Positions 61,996 through 64,000 of a stretch of 64,000 nt of DNA are shown piece after piece. Each line of letters opens with the position of its first letter. Positions within the stretch are counted from its first letter, which is position 1. The notes beneath the pieces are model-generated. The model ran no database searches, was not told the DNA's origin, and worked only from the letters and a program-made list of their open reading frames with translations. Made by a program: the position numbers and the translations under genes. The stretch is from Hahnella aquatica. Lineage in GTDB: Bacteria > Pseudomonadota > Gammaproteobacteria > Burkholderiales > Burkholderiaceae_A. The DNA lies in assembly GCA_965194505.1 (NCBI GenBank), contig OZ239144.1:124001-188000 (forward strand), given 5' to 3'.

Positions 61996-62706
61996 TCAGT
62001 GGCCGGCCGAGCCTAACGCCGACTGAAACTGCTGGAAGATGTCTTGGTAGTGTCGGCCATCGCCATCGGGCGCGCCAAAAATGGCCGAGCCCGCCACGAA
62101 GGTGTCCGCACCCGCAGCAGCCACCGCAGCAATGTTCTCCACCTTGATGCCGCCATCCACCTCCAGCCGAATGGGCTGGCCGCCCTGGGCCAGGTGCACA
62201 TCGATGCGGGCCCGCACGGCCTTGATCTTCTCAAGTGTGGAGGGAATGAAGGCCTGGCCGCCAAAGCCCGGGTTCACGCTCATGAGCAGAATCATGTCGA
62301 TCTTGTCCATGACCCAGTCCAGGTGCTCAAGCGGCGTACCAGGGTTGAAGACCAGTCCGCCCTTGCAGCCTTGGTCGTGGATGAGCTGCAGGCTGCGGTC
62401 GATGTGCTGCGAGGCCTCGGGGTGGAAGGTGATGTAGCTGGCCCCTGCCTTGGCGAAATCGGTGATGAGGGCATCCACCGGCGAGACCATCAGGTGTACA
62501 TCGATGGGAATCTCCACATGGGGCCGAATGGCCTTGCAGACGAGCGGGCCCACCGTGAGGTTGGGAACGTAATGGTTGTCCATCACGTCGAAGTGAATAA
62601 AGCCAGCACCCGCGGCCTCCACGGCCTTGACCTCTTCACCCAGCCGGGCGAAGTCAGCGGAGAGAATGCTTGGTGCAATGCAGTGCGGTAGTCTCGTATG
62701 TTGCAT
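61996..62706 (-). CDS. rpe: Ribulose-phosphate 3-epimerase
   Basis: A 236-residue (beta-alpha)8 epimerase of the pentose phosphate and Calvin pathways. IAPSILSADFARLG, HFDVMDNHYVPNLTVGP and MSVNPGFGGQAF are diagnostic. Start ATG 62706 has GGGAGG 4 bases upstream. It converges with trpG; in many relatives rpe points the same way as trpE and is joined to it by gph, which is absent here. Confidence 0.96.
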   Translation of the reverse strand: MQHTRLPHCIAPSILSADFARLGEEVKAVEAAGAGFIHFDVMDNHYVPNLTVGPLVCKAIRPHVEIPIDVHLMVSPVDALITDFAKAGASYITFHPEASQHIDRSLQLIHDQGCKGGLVFNPGTPLEHLDWVMDKIDMILLMSVNPGFGGQAFIPSTLEKIKAVRARIDVHLAQGGQPIRLEVDGGIKVENIAAVAAAGADTFVAGSAIFGAPDGDGRHYQDIFQQFQSALGSAGH

Positions 62707-62726
62707 GCTTCCTCCCAACGTCTTTT

Positions 62727-62810
62727 TTATTTTTTGCCGCGCATGGTCCAGACCACCAATCCAATGAGCAGGGCCAGTGCAACGCCGGCTTCAACCAGAA
62801 TCAGCCACAT
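62727..62810 (-). CDS. Possible 27-residue single-helix membrane protein
   Basis: A short frame encoding MWLILVEAGVALALLIGL then VVWTMRGKK: one hydrophobic helix and a basic tail, as in small membrane proteins. AAAGGA lies 10 bases before its ATG, and its TAA is 20 bases before the rpe start on the same strand. It fits neatly in the gap between rpe and mltA if mltA starts at GTG 62839. Confidence 0.45.
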   Translation of the reverse strand: MWLILVEAGVALALLIGLVVWTMRGKK

Positions 62811-62838
62811 GGTGCTTTTGTCCTTTCCGAAACGATAC

Positions 62839-63987
62839 GTGAAGTTTGTCACGGCGACGATGGCCTTGATGATGGGTATGGCCCTGGCCGGGCCAGTTGG
62901 TTCCACTTCCGCTGCCAGTCCCGAGCCCACCATGGGGCTGTTCGAGCCCATTGCCTTCTCGCAGGTGGAGGGCTGGGACGAGGATGCCGTGGCCGAGGCT
63001 TGGCCCGCCTGGATGCGGGGCTGCACCGTGCTGCCCAAGCGCGGTGAGCCCTTTGCACGCCTGTGCGCCCGCGCGCAGATGGTGCCGGCCGACGACGGCC
63101 AGGCCATTCGTAGTTTCTTTGAGACCGAGTTTGTGCCCCACCGCCTGCGTGACCCCAAGGCCTCTGGTGGCGGCCGCCAGAACACGGTCACCGGCTATTA
63201 CGAGCCCGAGCTCAGAGGATCACGCACCCTTTCCGAGCGCTTCAACACACCGCTCTATCGGCCTCCACCAGACCTCGTCACGGTGGACCTCAACGGCCCC
63301 TACCCCGAACTTCGCAAGTACCGCCTGCGCGGCCGCCTCATTCAGACCCCGCAGGGCGAGACGGTGGTGCCGTACCCCACGCGCGGTGAGCTCGAGACCC
63401 AAGGGCTCTTGAAGGGCCTGGAGATCTTGTATGTGGAAGACCCCGTGGAGGCTTTCTTTCTGCAGGTGCAGGGTTCGGGCCGTGTGGTGCTCGAAGATGG
63501 CTCGGTGGTGCGCCTGGCCTATGCCAACCAGAATGGTCACCCTTACAGATCCATTGGCCGCTGGCTCGTGGAGCAGGGTGAGCTCACCCTCTCGCAGGCC
63601 AGCATGCAAGGCATTCAGCGTTGGCTGGCCGCCAACCCGCATCGTCGGGATGAACTCCTTCACCAGAACCCCAGCATGATCTTCTTCCGGGAGCTGCCGT
63701 CAGGCACCAACCCCGCTGATGGCCCCATTGGCTCATTGGGTGTGCCGATCACCGCAGGCCGCTCGATTGCACTGGACCCACGCTATGTGTCGCTCGGCCT
63801 GCCCGTGTTCCTGAGCACGCAATTGCCCGGTGGCCCCACGCGCCGACTGGTCATGGCCCAAGACACGGGATCGGCCATTCTGGGCCCGCACCGGGCGGAT
63901 TTCTTCTTCGGCTCTGGGCCCGAGGCCGGTGCGGTGGCGGGCCGCATGAAGGCCCCTGGCGAGATGGTGGTGCTGCTGCCTCGGTAG
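62839..63987 (+). CDS. mltA: Membrane-bound lytic transglycosylase A
   Basis: About 382 residues. MltA cleaves peptidoglycan glycan strands to 1,6-anhydro ends. NTVTGYYEPELRGS, the 3D domain with MAQDTGSAILGPHRADFFFGSG (catalytic Asp) and PGEMVVLLP are present. An N-terminal signal peptide starts at GTG 62839 (VKFVTATMALMMGMALAG); ATG 62809 is in frame but would overlap the small minus-strand frame. No lipobox cysteine is seen, so it may be periplasmic rather than a lipoprotein. Confidence 0.92.
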   Translation: MKFVTATMALMMGMALAGPVGSTSAASPEPTMGLFEPIAFSQVEGWDEDAVAEAWPAWMRGCTVLPKRGEPFARLCARAQMVPADDGQAIRSFFETEFVPHRLRDPKASGGGRQNTVTGYYEPELRGSRTLSERFNTPLYRPPPDLVTVDLNGPYPELRKYRLRGRLIQTPQGETVVPYPTRGELETQGLLKGLEILYVEDPVEAFFLQVQGSGRVVLEDGSVVRLAYANQNGHPYRSIGRWLVEQGELTLSQASMQGIQRWLAANPHRRDELLHQNPSMIFFRELPSGTNPADGPIGSLGVPITAGRSIALDPRYVSLGLPVFLSTQLPGGPTRRLVMAQDTGSAILGPHRADFFFGSGPEAGAVAGRMKAPGEMVVLLPR

Positions 63988-63997
63988 AATCCGAGGC

Positions 63998-64000
63998 ATG
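63998..64000 (+). other. Probable start codon of the next gene
   Basis: An ATG ends the window, with gagg 2 to 5 bases upstream. It probably opens the gene after mltA, but nothing of its product can be read. Confidence 0.3.

Overview
This window is high-GC DNA from a betaproteobacterium, almost certainly of the order Burkholderiales. The evidence is gene order and protein type. The run mla - ABC ATPase - bolA - murA - his - hinT - tatABC - degS-type protease - petABC - sspAB is a signature of that order. So are the very long DUF3683 FAD/Fe-S dehydrogenase, the short (HisZ-dependent) HisG, the H-NS protein with a lysine/alanine-rich linker, and the DUF971-ubiE-Tim44-ubiJ order. I cannot name the genus.

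Layout. 1-1373: end of an Mla lipid-transport operon, an ABC ATPase without its usual permease, and bolA. 1383-9583: murA and the full set of histidine genes from hisG to hisE, with hisC turned to the opposite strand inside the set, then hinT. 9601-16535: the Tat translocase, a DegS-like protease, the cytochrome bc1 complex and the stringent-starvation proteins. 16559-22610: tRNA-Thr, then a leftward block of grxD, prmC, prfA, hemA, an orphan response regulator and ilvA. 22666-28787: a 1328-residue dehydrogenase and phoBR. 28816-31676: ubiquinone-linked genes. 31656-36724: mixed metabolic genes (DUF2189, a metallo-hydrolase, rlmH, a 2-hydroxyacid dehydrogenase, bioY, panE). 36800-41323: a small secreted cysteine protein and a tungsten-type aldehyde oxidoreductase operon. 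41341-49511: a lipoprotein, a fused PabB-PabC, H-NS, a divergent purine-salvage pair, tRNA-Phe overlapping pgi, tcdA and qor. 49605-55217: yebC, purD, a UbiH-family hydroxylase, dsbC and trpE. 55245-61356: an inserted, visibly AT-richer island. 61337-64000: trpG, rpe and mltA.

The most notable structure is that island. trpE ends at 55217 and trpG starts there with the usual ATGA overlap. After about 15 codons trpG is cut by roughly 6.1 kb of foreign DNA. An exact 16-bp piece of trpG (55245-55260) is repeated at 61341-61356, where the gene resumes with a new ATG supplied by the island. The cargo is a tight five-gene operon: an FkbH-like HAD protein, an acyl carrier protein, a double-hotdog/SDR fusion, a GNAT-like protein and a NodB-type deacetylase. 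This set suggests that an unusual acyl group is made on a carrier protein and moved to a sugar from which an acetyl group has been removed. No integrase or transposase is visible.

Other points of interest are the AOR operon with an unrecognised 117-residue last gene, the pgi stop codon lying inside tRNA-Phe, the reversed hisC, and a nested inverted repeat at 33448-33594.
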